Below are positions 28,538-36,330 of a stretch of DNA of 64,000 nt, one piece after another. The stretch covers positions 89,121 through 153,120 of the forward strand of contig JAEUJW010000101.1 of NCBI GenBank assembly GCA_016793465.1. Reading direction: 5' to 3'. The notes under the pieces were generated by a model. The model saw only the letters and a program-made list of their open reading frames with translations, did no database searches and was not told the origin of the DNA. How positions within the stretch are numbered: position 1 is the first letter of the stretch; each line of letters begins with the position of its first letter. The position numbers were made by a program, and so were the translations under genes. Source of the DNA: Myxococcales bacterium (GTDB lineage Bacteria; Myxococcota; Polyangia; Nannocystales; Nannocystaceae).

Positions 28538-31072
28538 ATGACCGCGACCGCGGCGACCCCGGCCGCCCCGCACGACCCTCGAAGCCTCGCGCGGGCCCTC
28601 GCCCCCGTCTGCCGCCGCCTCCGCGACGCCCTGCCGGCCGGCCCCGACCCCCAGCAGGCCGACGCCGCCGCCCGCACCGTCACCCTCGGCCTGCTCGCCG
28701 CCCGCGGCCTCGGCCTCGCGCTCGCCAGCGGCCTCGCGCCCGCCGCCCGCGCGCTCGCCCGCGTCGCCGGCCCCGACGACCCCACCCCGACGATCGCCGC
28801 CGCCCTGCAGCGCGTCGCCGACGCGGCCCCGCACCATCCCGCCCTGCAGGCCGCGCTCGCCGACCTCACCCGCCGCCTCGACGCCCTCGACCCCGCCGCC
28901 TGCGCCGACCCCGACGCCTGGCTGTACTTCCACGAGCACCTGCTCGCCGCCTGCGACCCCGCGCAGCGCCAGCAGACCGGCACCTACTACACCCCGCCGC
29001 CGGTCGTCGACGCCATGGTCCGCCTGACCGACGCCACCCTCCGCGCCCGCCTCGCCCGCCCCGCCGGCCTCGCCGACCCGGCCGTCACCGTCGTCGACCC
29101 CGCCGCCGGCACCGGCGCCTTCCTGCTCGCGACCCTGCGCCGCTGCGCCGCCGCCCGCGACGCCGGCCCCCGGCTCGTCGGCCTCGAGATCCAGCAGGCC
29201 CCGCTCGCGCTCGCCGAGCTGCGCCTGCTGCTCGAGCGCGCCGCCCTCGCGCTGCCCCGCGCCGCCCTCGACCTCCGCCACGCCGACACCCTGGCCGCCC
29301 CGCCCGCGTTCGCCGAGCCCGGCCGCACCCTCGTCGTGCTCGGCAACCCTCCGTACCGCGAGCGGGCCCGCGGCCTCGGCGGCGCCGTCGAGTCCGCCGC
29401 GCTCGCCGCCTTCATGCCCCCCGCCGACTGGCGCGTCGGCCCGCACGCCAAGCACCTGCACAACCTCTCGACCTACTTCTGGCGCTGGGCCACGCAGGCG
29501 GCCTTCGACGCCCCCGGCGCCGGCGGCCTGGTCTGCTTCATCACCGTCGCCGGCCTGCTGACCGGCCCCGGCTTTCAGCGCATGCGCGCGTATCTCCGCC
29601 GCGCCGCCGACGAGATCCTGGTGATCCACTGCTCGCCCGAGGGCCACCGCCCCGACGTCGGCGCCCGCCTGTTCCCCGCGGTCCAGCACGAGCTCTGCAT
29701 CGTGCTCGCCAGCCGCTCGCCGCGGACCCGCGACGACGCCCCGGCCGACGTCCGGCACTACGCCCTGCCCGCCGGCCCGCGCGCCGACAAGTTCGCCGCC
29801 CTCGCCGCCCTCACCCGCGACGACCCCGCCTGGCGGCCCTGCCCCACCGACTGGCGCGCCCCCTTCGTGCCCGACCAGCCCGGCGCCTGGTCGTCGTACC
29901 CCGCCCTCGAGCGATTGTTCGACTACCACGGCAGCGGCGTCATGCCGGGCCGCACCTGGCCGATCGCACCCGACCCGGAGTCGCTCCGCCGCCGCTGGCA
30001 CGCCCTCGTGCACGCCCCCGCGGACGCCAAGGCCCGGCTGTTCCACGACCACCTGCGCAACGACCTGCCCGGCGACAAACATTCCCAAAAAGTCGTGCGC
30101 GAGGGCCTGCCCGGCTTCCCCGCCAACCCCGTGCCCGTCGCCGACGACCGCGCCCCCTGCCCCGACCCCGTGCCCTACGCGCTCCGCTCGTTCGACCGCC
30201 AATTCATCATCCCCGACAATCGCCTGATCAATCAGCCCAACCCGGGCCTGTGGTCCGCACATTCGCCGCGCCAGATCTATCTCACCACGGTCACGCGCAC
30301 CGCCCCCGCGTCCGGCCCCGCGATCACGTTCACCGCCCTCGTGCCCGACATGGATCATTACAACGGCCGCGGCGGCCGCGTGTTCCCGCTGTGGGCCGAC
30401 CGCGACGCGACCCGCCCCAACCTGCCCCCCGCGCTGCTCGAGGCCCTGTCCCGACGCCTGCGCGTCGCCGTCGCCCCCGAGGACGTGTTCGCCTACCTCG
30501 CCGCGATCGCGGCCCACCCCGCCTACTGTGAACGCTTCCGCCGCGACCTCGTCCAGCCCGGCCTGCACGTCCCGCTGACCGCCGACCCCGAGCTGTTCGC
30601 CCGCGCCGTCGCCCTCGGCCGCGCCGTGCTCCACCTCCACACCTTCGGCGCCCGCCTGCCCGGGCACGCCCCGCCGCCGCGCGCGGCCCCCGTCGCCGTC
30701 GCCGTGCCCGCGCTCGTCGACAGCATCTCCCACGACCCCGAGGCCCGCCGCCTCCACCTCGGCGCCGGCCACATCGACGACGTCTCCGCCGAGGTCTGGC
30801 GCTACCAGGTCTCCGGCAAGCGCGTGCTCCGGCAGTTCTTCAACTACCGCCGCCGCACCCGCGAGCGCCCGCTGATCGGCACGCGCCGCCCGCCCTCGCC
30901 GCTCGCGGCGATCGCCCCCGAGCGCTGGCTGCCCGCCTACACCGCCGAATTGCTGGCCGTGATCCGCGTGCTCGACGCCCTCGTCGCGCTCGAGCCGCAG
31001 CAGCGCGACGTCCTGCTCGCGGTCTGCGACGGGCCGCAGATCGCCGCGCGCGAGCTGCCGGCCGCGCGTTGA
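28538..31072 (+). CDS. Type-ISP-like N6-adenine DNA methyltransferase with specificity domain, no nuclease
   Basis: 844 residues. N-terminal helical region with QTGTYYTPPPVVDAMV, then SAM-binding motif I DPAAGTGAFLL (from about residue 187) and catalytic motif IV NPPY (270-273). The C-terminal half (YALRSFDRQFIIPDN, FTALVPDMDHYNG) resembles the target-recognition region of type ISP enzymes such as LlaBIII. Those are about 1,600 residues with nuclease and helicase modules; both are absent here and no restriction gene is adjacent. It would therefore methylate adenine as an orphan or as part of a split system. TACTGT ends 10 nt before the ATG. Confidence 0.8.
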   Translation: MTATAATPAAPHDPRSLARALAPVCRRLRDALPAGPDPQQADAAARTVTLGLLAARGLGLALASGLAPAARALARVAGPDDPTPTIAAALQRVADAAPHHPALQAALADLTRRLDALDPAACADPDAWLYFHEHLLAACDPAQRQQTGTYYTPPPVVDAMVRLTDATLRARLARPAGLADPAVTVVDPAAGTGAFLLATLRRCAAARDAGPRLVGLEIQQAPLALAELRLLLERAALALPRAALDLRHADTLAAPPAFAEPGRTLVVLGNPPYRERARGLGGAVESAALAAFMPPADWRVGPHAKHLHNLSTYFWRWATQAAFDAPGAGGLVCFITVAGLLTGPGFQRMRAYLRRAADEILVIHCSPEGHRPDVGARLFPAVQHELCIVLASRSPRTRDDAPADVRHYALPAGPRADKFAALAALTRDDPAWRPCPTDWRAPFVPDQPGAWSSYPALERLFDYHGSGVMPGRTWPIAPDPESLRRRWHALVHAPADAKARLFHDHLRNDLPGDKHSQKVVREGLPGFPANPVPVADDRAPCPDPVPYALRSFDRQFIIPDNRLINQPNPGLWSAHSPRQIYLTTVTRTAPASGPAITFTALVPDMDHYNGRGGRVFPLWADRDATRPNLPPALLEALSRRLRVAVAPEDVFAYLAAIAAHPAYCERFRRDLVQPGLHVPLTADPELFARAVALGRAVLHLHTFGARLPGHAPPPRAAPVAVAVPALVDSISHDPEARRLHLGAGHIDDVSAEVWRYQVSGKRVLRQFFNYRRRTRERPLIGTRRPPSPLAAIAPERWLPAYTAELLAVIRVLDALVALEPQQRDVLLAVCDGPQIAARELPAAR

Positions 31073-31110
31073 GCTTTCCTTCCGCGGCGAACTGTGCGAT
31101 GGCCTGCGCC

Positions 31111-31731
31111 ATGCCTAAGAAGCCGCAAAAGCCCGCCCCGACCCCGCATAAGCTCGACACCCGCGCCATCATGCGTCCGGGCACGCAGCTCGTGTGCGCC
31201 ATGGCCGACTTCGACGCCGCCGACGGCTACCAGCTCCGCATCGACGAGCTCGCCGACGTCCTGCGCTTCTCCTACGCGTTCGTCGACGAGGACGACGAGG
31301 AGGCCTTCGACCTCGACGCCGAGCTCGACGAGACCCAGGCCGTCACCTCGGCCGCGCTCGGCGACGCCGCCGAGCTGCTGTTCCTCTCGCAGGGCAGCGC
31401 CAGCGCCGAGGAGGACCCCGAGGGCCCGTACACCACGTGCACCCCGCCGTTCATGGTCAGCCGCCGCGTGCTCGCCGCGATCAAGGCCGGCCAGGCGCCG
31501 ACGCTGGGGATCCACGGCGACACCGGCCGGCTCGCGCACGACGGCACCGACTCGGTGTCGCTGAAGGTCAACGGCGAGGAGCGCAACGTCACCGCCGTGC
31601 GCGCGCGCGACGAGGAGAGCGGCATGACCGTGTGGATCCTCGACGACGACACCTGGCCGCTGCTGCTGTCCGCCGAGTTCCAGGGCGACAACTACGTGCG
31701 ACTGGTGTCGATCTACACCCGCGGCAAGTGA
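31111..31731 (+). CDS. Hypothetical acidic protein
   Basis: 206 residues from ATG 31111 (MPKKPQKPAP); ATG 31099 is an alternative and neither has a Shine-Dalgarno. Very acidic in residues 40-100. Coding character is clear and the protein has a folded look (SVSLKVNGEERNVTAVRARD, TVWILDDDTWPLLLSAEFQG), but no family is recognised. No signal peptide. It sits between the methyltransferase and the sigma factor genes with no evident functional tie to either. Confidence 0.6.
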   Translation: MPKKPQKPAPTPHKLDTRAIMRPGTQLVCAMADFDAADGYQLRIDELADVLRFSYAFVDEDDEEAFDLDAELDETQAVTSAALGDAAELLFLSQGSASAEEDPEGPYTTCTPPFMVSRRVLAAIKAGQAPTLGIHGDTGRLAHDGTDSVSLKVNGEERNVTAVRARDEESGMTVWILDDDTWPLLLSAEFQGDNYVRLVSIYTRGK

Positions 31732-31829
31732 CACGCCCGACCAGCGCGTCGCGCGCGCCCCCGAGCCCGTAAAAAACTTCGCCGACCCGGCGAACGATCC
31801 GGCCGCCTCGTGCATACCTGCCCGCGGAC

Positions 31830-32369
31830 ATGGACGCGTCCCCCGACAGCGACGAGGAGCTGGTCCGCCGCCTGCGGCGCGGCGAGCTCGTCGCCTTCGA
31901 CGCCCTCTACGACCGCTACGAGCGCCGCCTCCACGGCTACGTCCGCCGCATGAGCGGGGCAGACCGCGTCGACGACCTGTTCCAGGACATCCTCCTCACC
32001 GTCCTGCGCGACCGCACCTACGACCCGGCGAAGGGCCGCTTCGCCGCCTGGCTGTTCATGGTCGCCCGCAACCGCTGCCTCGCCGAGCAGCGCCGCGAGA
32101 CGTCCCGCGAGGCCCTGCGCGACCAGGCCCGCGTGCACCTCGAGCCCGCCGCCCCGCCGGCGCCCGACGCCGACAGCACGCGGGTGCACGCCGCGATCGC
32201 CGCCCTGCCCGAGCCCCAGCGCCAGCTCCTGTTATTAAAACAGGTCGGCGAGCTGACCTACCGCGAGATCGCCGAGCTGCTCGGAGTCGCCGAGGGCACC
32301 ATCAAGTCGCGGCTGCACGCCGCCACCGTCGCGTTCCGCCGCGCGCTGACCGAGGGATCCGGACCATGA
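31830..32369 (+). CDS. ECF-type RNA polymerase sigma factor
   Basis: 179 residues. Region 2 (FDALYDRYERRLHGYVRRMS ... DDLFQDILLTVLRD ... FAAWLFMVARNRCL) and region 4 (ALPEPQRQLLLLKQVGELTY, REIAELLGVAEGTIKSRLH) are both complete; there is no region 3, as in ECF sigmas. A Pro/Ala-rich linker joins them. The stop overlaps the anti-sigma start by four bases (ATGA), implying translational coupling. An AT islet (TTA TTA AAA) encodes the Leu-Leu-Lys before QVGEL. Confidence 0.92.
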   Translation: MDASPDSDEELVRRLRRGELVAFDALYDRYERRLHGYVRRMSGADRVDDLFQDILLTVLRDRTYDPAKGRFAAWLFMVARNRCLAEQRRETSREALRDQARVHLEPAAPPAPDADSTRVHAAIAALPEPQRQLLLLKQVGELTYREIAELLGVAEGTIKSRLHAATVAFRRALTEGSGP

Positions 32370-32800
32370 ACTGCCAGCAATGTGACGAGCAACTGATCGA
32401 CTTCGTGTTCGCCGAGCTCGCGCCGGCCGCCCGCGCCGACCTCGTGCGCCACCTCGCCGCGTGCCCGACCTGCGCGCTCGCCTCGTACCGCCTGCGCGCC
32501 GACCTCGACGGCCTCTCGCACGCCGGCGAACCCGCCCCGCCGCCGGCCCTGCGCGCCCGCGTGCGCGCCGCCGTGGCCGCCGAGTTCCGTCCGCCGTGGT
32601 GGCGACGCACCCTCGCCTCGGGCCTGCGCCCCGTGCCCGCCTACGGGCTCGCAGTCGCCGCCCTCGCGCCGATCCTCGTGTGGGCCGCCGTCCACGCCCT
32701 CGCCGTCCGCGCGCCCGCGCCGCCGGCCGCCGACCTGCGCCCGGTGGTCGCCGACTACGACGCGAGCGCCCCGGTCGTGCGCCCGTGGAACCTCCTCTGA
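32366..32800 (+). CDS. Zinc-finger anti-sigma factor (ZAS type), membrane anchored
   Basis: 144 residues. N-terminal HxxxCxxC zinc motif (His29, Cys33, Cys36) with Cys3/Cys6 nearby marks the zf-HC2 anti-sigma domain. A single transmembrane helix lies at about residues 88-115 (YGLAVAALAPILVWAAVHAL), leaving a short C-terminal tail outside. It should hold the sigma factor encoded just upstream at the membrane until a signal releases it. AT islet TTTTTTAA follows the stop. Confidence 0.88.
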   Translation: MNCQQCDEQLIDFVFAELAPAARADLVRHLAACPTCALASYRLRADLDGLSHAGEPAPPPALRARVRAAVAAEFRPPWWRRTLASGLRPVPAYGLAVAALAPILVWAAVHALAVRAPAPPAADLRPVVADYDASAPVVRPWNLL

Positions 32801-32852
32801 TTTTTTAACAACGCGAACACCAGCCCCACAAAATTTCTCCGGAGCGACGACG

Positions 32853-34061
32853 ATGCGCAGCCTCTCCCTGATCCTCCTGACCCTCGCGCTGGCCTGCGAC
32901 CACGACGGCCCCGAGCCCGAAGACCACGACGCCGACGAGCCCGCCGTCGCCCGCGCCGCCGAGCCCGCGCGCCCCGGCGCCCCGCCCGAGCACGACGGCG
33001 GCGTCCAGACCATGCCCGCCGCCGAGGCCGCCTTCGCCGAAGTTTTAAAATTGATCGAGGACGGCTACATCGACGCGAAGCTCGACCGCGACGCGCTCTA
33101 CACCGGCGCCGCCGAGGGCATGCTGGCCCGCCTCTACCAGGTCGGCGACCACCCCGTGAATGCATTATTAAACCCGCGCGAGCTCGAGGAGCTGATGCAC
33201 GACACGACCGGCTCGATCGTCGGCGTCGGCGTCGAGATCGCCCACACCGCCGGCGTCATCGTCATCAACCGGGTCATCCCCCGCGGTCCGGCCGCGCTCG
33301 GCGGCCTCGAGCCCGGCGACAGGATCCTCGGCGTCGACGGCCAGCGCGTGCACGACCTCTCGCTGCCCGAAGTCGTCGACAAGATCCGCGGCGCCGCCGG
33401 CAGCAAGGTCGACCTGTTCGTCCAGCGCGACACCGAGGAGTGGAACGCCAGCCTCACCCGCGCCACCGTCACCATGCAGAACGTCGGCCCCGCCGAGCTC
33501 GAGGACGGCATCGCCGTGCTGCCCATCCGCGCGTTCGCCGAGAACACCCCCGCCGAGCTCGACGCCGCCGTCGCCGACCTGCGCAGCCGCGGCATGCGGG
33601 CCCTCGTGCTCGACGTCCGCGAGTGCCCCGGCGGCATGCTCGACGCCGCCGTCGCCGTCACCGCCCGCTTCCTCGCCAGGGGCCAGACCATCGCCGCCAT
33701 GCAGGCGCGCGACGGCGCCGCCAGGCCGTTCGTCGCCGAGTCCGACGGCCCCCACCGCGACCTCGCCGTCGCCGTGCTCGTCGGCCCGCACACCGCCTCC
33801 GGCGCCGAGGTCCTCGCCGACGCGCTGCAGCACCACGGACGCGCCATCGTCGTCGGCGGCGACACCCTCGGCAAGGACAGCGTCGAGCACATCCACAAGC
33901 TCGCCAACGGCTGGGGCCTGAAGCTCACCCAGGGTCGCCTGCTCGGCGCCGACGGCCGCGCCCGCGAGGGCAAGGGCATCCACCCGCGGCTGCCCGTCCC
34001 CGGCGACGACGCGGCCGCGCTGTCGGTCGCCCGCGCGTGGCTGCGCGAGCGCCTGCGCTGA
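32853..34061 (+). CDS. S41-family (CtpA/tail-specific) protease, lipoprotein
   Basis: 402 residues behind a GGAG Shine-Dalgarno. Signal peptide with lipobox LALAC, a helical N-terminal segment, a PDZ domain (VINRVIPRGPAALGGLEPGD), then the S41 catalytic core. Ser316 in TASGAEVLADAL and Lys341 in GKDS form the expected Ser-Lys dyad. Such periplasmic proteases cut unfolded proteins or signalling proteins. Only 52 nt after the anti-sigma gene, so it is either regulon output or the protease that clips the anti-sigma factor. Confidence 0.88.
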   Translation: MRSLSLILLTLALACDHDGPEPEDHDADEPAVARAAEPARPGAPPEHDGGVQTMPAAEAAFAEVLKLIEDGYIDAKLDRDALYTGAAEGMLARLYQVGDHPVNALLNPRELEELMHDTTGSIVGVGVEIAHTAGVIVINRVIPRGPAALGGLEPGDRILGVDGQRVHDLSLPEVVDKIRGAAGSKVDLFVQRDTEEWNASLTRATVTMQNVGPAELEDGIAVLPIRAFAENTPAELDAAVADLRSRGMRALVLDVRECPGGMLDAAVAVTARFLARGQTIAAMQARDGAARPFVAESDGPHRDLAVAVLVGPHTASGAEVLADALQHHGRAIVVGGDTLGKDSVEHIHKLANGWGLKLTQGRLLGADGRAREGKGIHPRLPVPGDDAAALSVARAWLRERLR

Positions 34062-34142
34062 CGACCGCGGCCGCTGGAGCGAGCCGCCACGCCCGCACTT
34101 CCGGCCGTGGAACGACCTGCGGGGATGTGATACTCGCGAGCC

Positions 34143-34865
34143 ATGTCCCGCGCCCACTCCCCGCTCCGCCCGCGCTGGCTGCACGCCGCCGTGTTCGCGG
34201 CCTCGCTCGCCGCTCCGTCCGGCTGCGCCTCCACGCCCGACGTGATGGTGCTCGACCTCGGCTACCGCCCGACCAACCAGCCGGACATGGGCAAGCTGGC
34301 CGGCGCCCTGCCGATCCCCGCGACCACCGCGATCTGGATCAACCCGGTGCTCGACCAGCACCCCGAGGGCAGCCGCATCGGCGTCTCGCAGGAGGAGGAC
34401 GACGCCGCCGTGTACTTCGGCCCGAACGGCCTCCCGCCCGCCGACTTCGTGCGCGCCGCCCTCGTCCAGGCCCTGCCGGCCTTCGGCGTGCCCCTGCACA
34501 ACGACCCCAACACCGCCACCCACGTGCTCGAGGTCCGCATGTCGCGCTTCTGGGCCGTCGAGTCGAACCTCTACCAGACGTGGATCACCGGCACCGTGCT
34601 GCTCGCCGACCGGGCCGGCAACGTGCTGTGGCAGGGCGAGGTCACCGGCTTCGGCAAGCGCTGGGGTCGCACCTTCAACGCCGGCAACTACCTCCAGGGC
34701 TTCAGCGACTCCGCCCTCGACTTCGCCCAGAACCTCGCCATCACCCCCGCCTTCCGCCAGGCCGCCGCCGGCGTGGCCCCCGAGGCCGCCCCGGCCGCCC
34801 CGGCCCCCGAGGCCGCCCCGGCCCCCGCCACCCCCGCCGGCTACACCGCGCCCCCCGCCGGCTGA
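34143..34865 (+). CDS. Hypothetical lipoprotein with Pro/Ala-rich tail
   Basis: 240 residues. Signal peptide and lipobox APSGC. The folded part (VLEVRMSRFWAVESNLYQTW, VLLADRAGNVLWQGEVTGFG) resembles YajG-like or LPS-assembly-type lipoproteins only in general pattern. The last 40 residues are repeats of Pro, Ala and Glu (APEAAPA). TACTCG ends 6 nt before the ATG. Function unknown. Confidence 0.7.
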   Translation: MSRAHSPLRPRWLHAAVFAASLAAPSGCASTPDVMVLDLGYRPTNQPDMGKLAGALPIPATTAIWINPVLDQHPEGSRIGVSQEEDDAAVYFGPNGLPPADFVRAALVQALPAFGVPLHNDPNTATHVLEVRMSRFWAVESNLYQTWITGTVLLADRAGNVLWQGEVTGFGKRWGRTFNAGNYLQGFSDSALDFAQNLAITPAFRQAAAGVAPEAAPAAPAPEAAPAPATPAGYTAPPAG

Positions 34866-34886
34866 CCGCGCCGCGGCCCGCCGCGT

Positions 34887-36104
34887 TCACGGCTTCCAGC
34901 AGTAGTTGATGCTCGTGCCCTGGTCGCAGTGGTCCATCACGTACGCCGAGTAGGCGCAGCCCGGGCCGCCGCAGTCGTAGGTGACATTGACCTTGTAGTC
35001 GTCGTCCTTGGGCGTCGCGCAGAACTCTCCGTCGCCCCAGCCGCTGACGTAGGCCGTGCCGCTCGGGGTGTCGGCCTCGATCGAGCACACGTAGTCGCCG
35101 GCCATGCCGCCGAAGATCTGCGCGCACGCCTCCTTGCACGAGTACGTCGGCGGGTCCTCGTACCACGCCGGCCCCGAGTGCACGTCGTACTGCCCGACCT
35201 TCAGCACCACCCGCACGCAGTCGTTGCTGCAGCCGTCGTTGTCGATCACGTTGGCGTCGTCGCACTGCTCGACGCCGGCCTGCACGAACCCGTCGCCGCA
35301 CTCCGCCTGCTTGCAGCCGGCCACGCAGGCGTCGTTGTCGTCGGCGTCGCCGTCGTCGCACTCCTCGACCATGTCCTGGACGATGCCGTCGCCGCAGATC
35401 GCCAGCACGCACGAGCTCAGGCACGCGTCGGTGTTGATGGCGTTGGCGTCGTCGCACTGCTCCGGCTCCACCACCATCATGTCGCCGCAGCCCGGCATGG
35501 CGCACGCGTTGGAGCAGCCGTCCGCGTTGTTGTTGTTGCCGTCGTCGCAGGCCTCGCCCGGCCCGATGTTGCCGTCGCCGCACACCCGCGGCGTGCAGTC
35601 GGCCCGGCACGCCCCCGTCGGCGAGTTCTGGGCGCCCGCGTCGCACGTCTCCACGCCGACGTGCACGAACCCGTCGCCGCAGCTGGCCGCCACGCAGCCC
35701 GGCAGGCACTCGTCGCTGACGTCGACGTCGCCGTCGTCGCAGTCCTCGCCCGGCTCGACCACCCCGTTGCCGCAGGCGTACGTCTGGCACAGCCCGCCCA
35801 CGCACGACAGCTCGCCCTCGCAGCCGGACCCGCACGGGCACAGCAGCGTGCCCGCCGGGCACTCGCCCGAGCCCGCGGTCTCGGGCGTGGCCGTGGTCTC
35901 CCCGCCCGGCAGCCCGGTCGACGAGCTCTCCCCGGTCGTCGACCCGGTGGAGTCGGGGGCCCCCGTGGTGGTGGTCTCCATCATCGGGGCCGTCGTCATG
36001 GGGACCGGGCCCCGGCTGTCACCGGTGAGCTCCTCCCCCCGCGCACACGCGGACATCAGCAAGACCCACGCGAGCAAACGCGGGCGCACCGGCGAACCTG
36101 CCAT
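34887..36104 (-). CDS. Cysteine-rich DUF4215-repeat lipoprotein
   Basis: 405 residues, starting at 36104 with lipobox LLMSAC. A Thr/Ser/Gly linker precedes about six DUF4215 (Myxococcus cysteine-rich) repeats with the CGDGFVQAGVEQCDDANVID pattern, spread over residues 115-300. The C-terminal domain has paired cysteines (CKEACAQIFGG, CGGPGCAYSAYVMDHC). Likely disulfide-rich and on the cell surface; DUF4215 repeats are used as adhesion or spacer modules. Ends only 21 nt from the converging lipoprotein gene. Confidence 0.85.
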   Translation of the reverse strand: MAGSPVRPRLLAWVLLMSACARGEELTGDSRGPVPMTTAPMMETTTTGAPDSTGSTTGESSSTGLPGGETTATPETAGSGECPAGTLLCPCGSGCEGELSCVGGLCQTYACGNGVVEPGEDCDDGDVDVSDECLPGCVAASCGDGFVHVGVETCDAGAQNSPTGACRADCTPRVCGDGNIGPGEACDDGNNNNADGCSNACAMPGCGDMMVVEPEQCDDANAINTDACLSSCVLAICGDGIVQDMVEECDDGDADDNDACVAGCKQAECGDGFVQAGVEQCDDANVIDNDGCSNDCVRVVLKVGQYDVHSGPAWYEDPPTYSCKEACAQIFGGMAGDYVCSIEADTPSGTAYVSGWGDGEFCATPKDDDYKVNVTYDCGGPGCAYSAYVMDHCDQGTSINYCWKP

Positions 36105-36330
36105 ACAGGCCACGTTGCCCGGCGAACGCCGGTCTGGCAAGCCGTCGCGGCCGCCGCTCGCCTCGCCGTCACGCGCGCCGAACGCCCGCAATCGCGACGT
36201 AGACCGCCAGCAATTCCGTGGATTCTGCGCGAACCGAGACATGCGCACATGTGCACGCATTACACCTCACTATGCGTCCCATAGCGCGCGTTTGTTGGCC
36301 ACGAGCCCCCCGCGGTCTACTGTTGGCCGG
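36105..36330. promoter_or_regulatory. Divergent promoter region
   Basis: 226 bp between the DUF4215 gene (minus) and the propeller/cytochrome gene (plus). It is less GC-rich than its surroundings and has the perfect palindrome GCACATGTGC at 36245-36254. TACTGT at 36318-36323 ends 7 nt before ATG 36331. Confidence 0.45.
36318..36323 (+). promoter_or_regulatory. Candidate -10 hexamer, leaderless start of propeller/cytochrome gene
   Basis: TACTGT, 7 nt before ATG 36331; no Shine-Dalgarno. Confidence 0.45.

Noticed and set aside
27569..30772. Open frame of 1,067 residues on the minus strand
   Set aside because: It lies opposite the methyltransferase gene, is a Gly/Val/Ala/Arg-rich mirror of GC-rich codons, and has no domain; the plus strand carries motifs I and IV.
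32229..33172. TTA codons as a Streptomyces bldA-like control
   Set aside because: The AT 8-mer occurs in several frames and between genes, so it is not specific to Leu TTA codons.
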